Assembly: GCF_025717045.1 (NCBI RefSeq) | Contig: NZ_JAOVZN010000004.1 | Span: 62,001 to 126,000, forward strand | Length of the DNA: 64,000 nucleotides | From: Flavobacterium sp. SH_e | GTDB taxonomy: Bacteria; Bacteroidota; Bacteroidia; Flavobacteriales; Flavobacteriaceae | Reading direction: 5' to 3' | Shown here: in pieces, positions 62,901 to 64,000 of the stretch | Position numbering within the stretch: position 1 is the stretch's first letter | Layout: every line of letters starts with the position of its first letter | Made by a program: the position numbers and the translations under genes | Notes under the pieces: generated by a model | What the model was told of the DNA's origin: nothing | Seen by the model: only the letters and a program-made list of their open reading frames with translations | The model's database searches: none

Positions 62901-64000
62901 TTAAGGTTTTATATTCTTCTGCTTCTCATCATAGAGCAGGACCCGATAGCCCGCTTTCACCACCACTTTTATGAGTTTAACCTTCTTGCTCATCAAACTT
63001 TTAGCCGCCTCGATTCCCATTCCTGCTGCCTGCGCTCCCCAGGAATCAGCTATTCCTGTTAGCCCCAGAGTCTGGATAGAGCGGTCGGCGGATGCTTTAG
63101 CCACATCTCTGCTGATCGCTCCGGGTATATAGATGCCATCAATGCCATCAACATCATAAACAGCCAGATCCACTGGAAAAATCGAATTATTGTACTGTAT
63201 ATTGGCAATCTTTACCTCAAGCCTCTCTCCTTTTAAGGCGGCTATTCCATACAGAAAAGTATTCTTGGGTATGGCTGTTCCCTGCAGATAAATATCATGC
63301 GTAAGCCTTAGCTTAACCACCGAGCCGTTAACAATTGTCTGGGTCTGATGGACGGCCGCTTCAATAGAGTTCTGCACTTCCTCAGCAGGCGGTTCTTCAT
63401 CCAGCGGATAAAATGCATTGGTTTTTAGATAGCTCTGCATATCGGCCTTCTGCTCCAGTGAGCTGATAATGTTCTCTGCCCCCTTTTTCTGTACGGAAAA
63501 TATCCTGCCTTTTTTGCTTTCGGAAGACTCTTTAAGCCTTTCCTGCACCCGCTGCGGATGCTGTATGTCTAAGATATTCTCCAGCATGCCGCCAAGCTGC
63601 TGAAGTTCTGGATCAGCTTCCTGCGGTGCGCTCATCGCGGACATAAGCCCTTCGAGCTTTTTAATCCCATCCGAGTCCCCTGACAGGCCGTAATTTTCAA
63701 ATTCCCTCATGTCCTGTCCATAACCCGAAGCAGCAGCAGTAGGCTGGCTGACTGCCTTTTCAAGAGCCCTAAGCTTCTCATAAACTTTCTGTTCATTGTG
63801 GTCCTGAAAAGACAGTGAATTAAAAGCCGTTCTGTTTTTTGAAAGAATGCGGGATTCAAAATCATCTGCCGAAAAAGAATTTGCTTTATCTTCTGAGGCT
63901 TTACCTTCAGAATAATTAGGATCTTTCTTTATCTGCTCGCGCAATTTTATAGAATCAAGCGCCGCCTGATCATAATAGCTCATCTTGTCAAGTGTTGAGT
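62901..64000 (-). CDS. traM: Conjugative transposon protein TraM (partial, runs off the right edge)
   Basis: At least 366 codons are visible; the frame stays open past the ATG at 63983 to the window edge, so the start lies outside. The C-terminal domain (ILDIQHPQRVQERL, then VKLRLTHDIYLQGTAIPKNT, GTAIPKNTFLYGIAALKGER) matches the conserved TraM domain. The N-terminal half is long, Gln/Ser rich and probably spans the periplasm. TraM is a channel component of the conjugative transfer apparatus. Its presence with traN shows that an integrative conjugative element extends to the right. Confidence 0.9.
   Translation of the reverse strand, partial: STLDKMSYYDQAALDSIKLREQIKKDPNYSEGKASEDKANSFSADDFESRILSKNRTAFNSLSFQDHNEQKVYEKLRALEKAVSQPTAAASGYGQDMREFENYGLSGDSDGIKKLEGLMSAMSAPQEADPELQQLGGMLENILDIQHPQRVQERLKESSESKKGRIFSVQKKGAENIISSLEQKADMQSYLKTNAFYPLDEEPPAEEVQNSIEAAVHQTQTIVNGSVVKLRLTHDIYLQGTAIPKNTFLYGIAALKGERLEVKIANIQYNNSIFPVDLAVYDVDGIDGIYIPGAISRDVAKASADRSIQTLGLTGIADSWGAQAAGMGIEAAKSLMSKKVKLIKVVVKAGYRVLLYDEKQKNIKP

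Overview
The window looks like a chromosome segment of a Flavobacterium-type bacterium (Bacteroidota). The evidence is very AT-rich DNA, TAnnTTTG-type -7 promoter boxes, SusC/SusD pairs with FecR anti-sigma factors and an ECF sigma factor, a GldA/GldF/GldG-like ABC system, and TraM/TraN of a Bacteroidetes conjugative element at the right edge. No rRNA, complete tRNA, CRISPR array or intact insertion sequence was seen.

Region by region. (1) 1-11.5 kb, plus strand: the tail of a fecR gene, then SusC with an STN signalling domain, SusD, a GldA-like ATPase, a fused GldF-GldG-like permease and an M16 peptidase. (2) 11.6-13.4 kb: one unknown secreted protein and a long gap. (3) 13.4-16.4 kb: three tandem AraC regulators (called A, B and C here). 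(4) 16.4-25.9 kb, minus strand: small catabolic or stress-type enzymes, namely DoxX, isochorismatase-like hydrolase, alpha/beta hydrolases, amidohydrolase and a porin. (5) 26.2-30.1 kb: TetR regulator, proline-iminopeptidase-like lipoprotein, TlpA-like thioredoxin and GAPDH. (6) 30.3-33.3 kb, minus strand: NTF2-like protein, two more hydrolases and a TauE/SafE exporter. (7) 33.6-36.8 kb: a second AraC set consisting of a decayed A, intact B and C, and an inverted extra B. (8) 37.2-51.5 kb, plus strand: ECF sigma, FecR, SusC, SusD, a thioredoxin-domain protein, an S9 prolyl-oligopeptidase-like enzyme and a second M16 peptidase. (9) 51.9-64 kb: an AraC/SDR pair, a frameshifted reductase, an accessory MreB, an alpha/beta hydrolase, a cold shock protein, a threonine aldolase, and the conjugation genes traN and traM with small DNA-binding proteins.

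How the parts fit together. The two SusCD loci look like parallel peptide-handling systems. Each ends in a closely related M16 peptidase followed by the same terminator stem. Locus 1 adds an ABC/GldG machine; locus 2 adds a thioredoxin and a prolyl peptidase.

The most interesting finding is regulatory. Three minus-strand transcription units, starting at 25880, 22000 and 33262, are each preceded by a 70-bp element with identical internal spacing: a TAATTTTG -7 box, a GTGAA/TTCAC-type inverted repeat 32 bp away, an ATTATAA block, and AAGATT at 63 bp. A fourth, decayed copy lies beside the first AraC triplet. This defines a candidate regulon of about 14 enzymes and transporters scattered over 20 kb and linked to a duplicated AraC A-B-C module. 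I know of no description of it, but I could not search.
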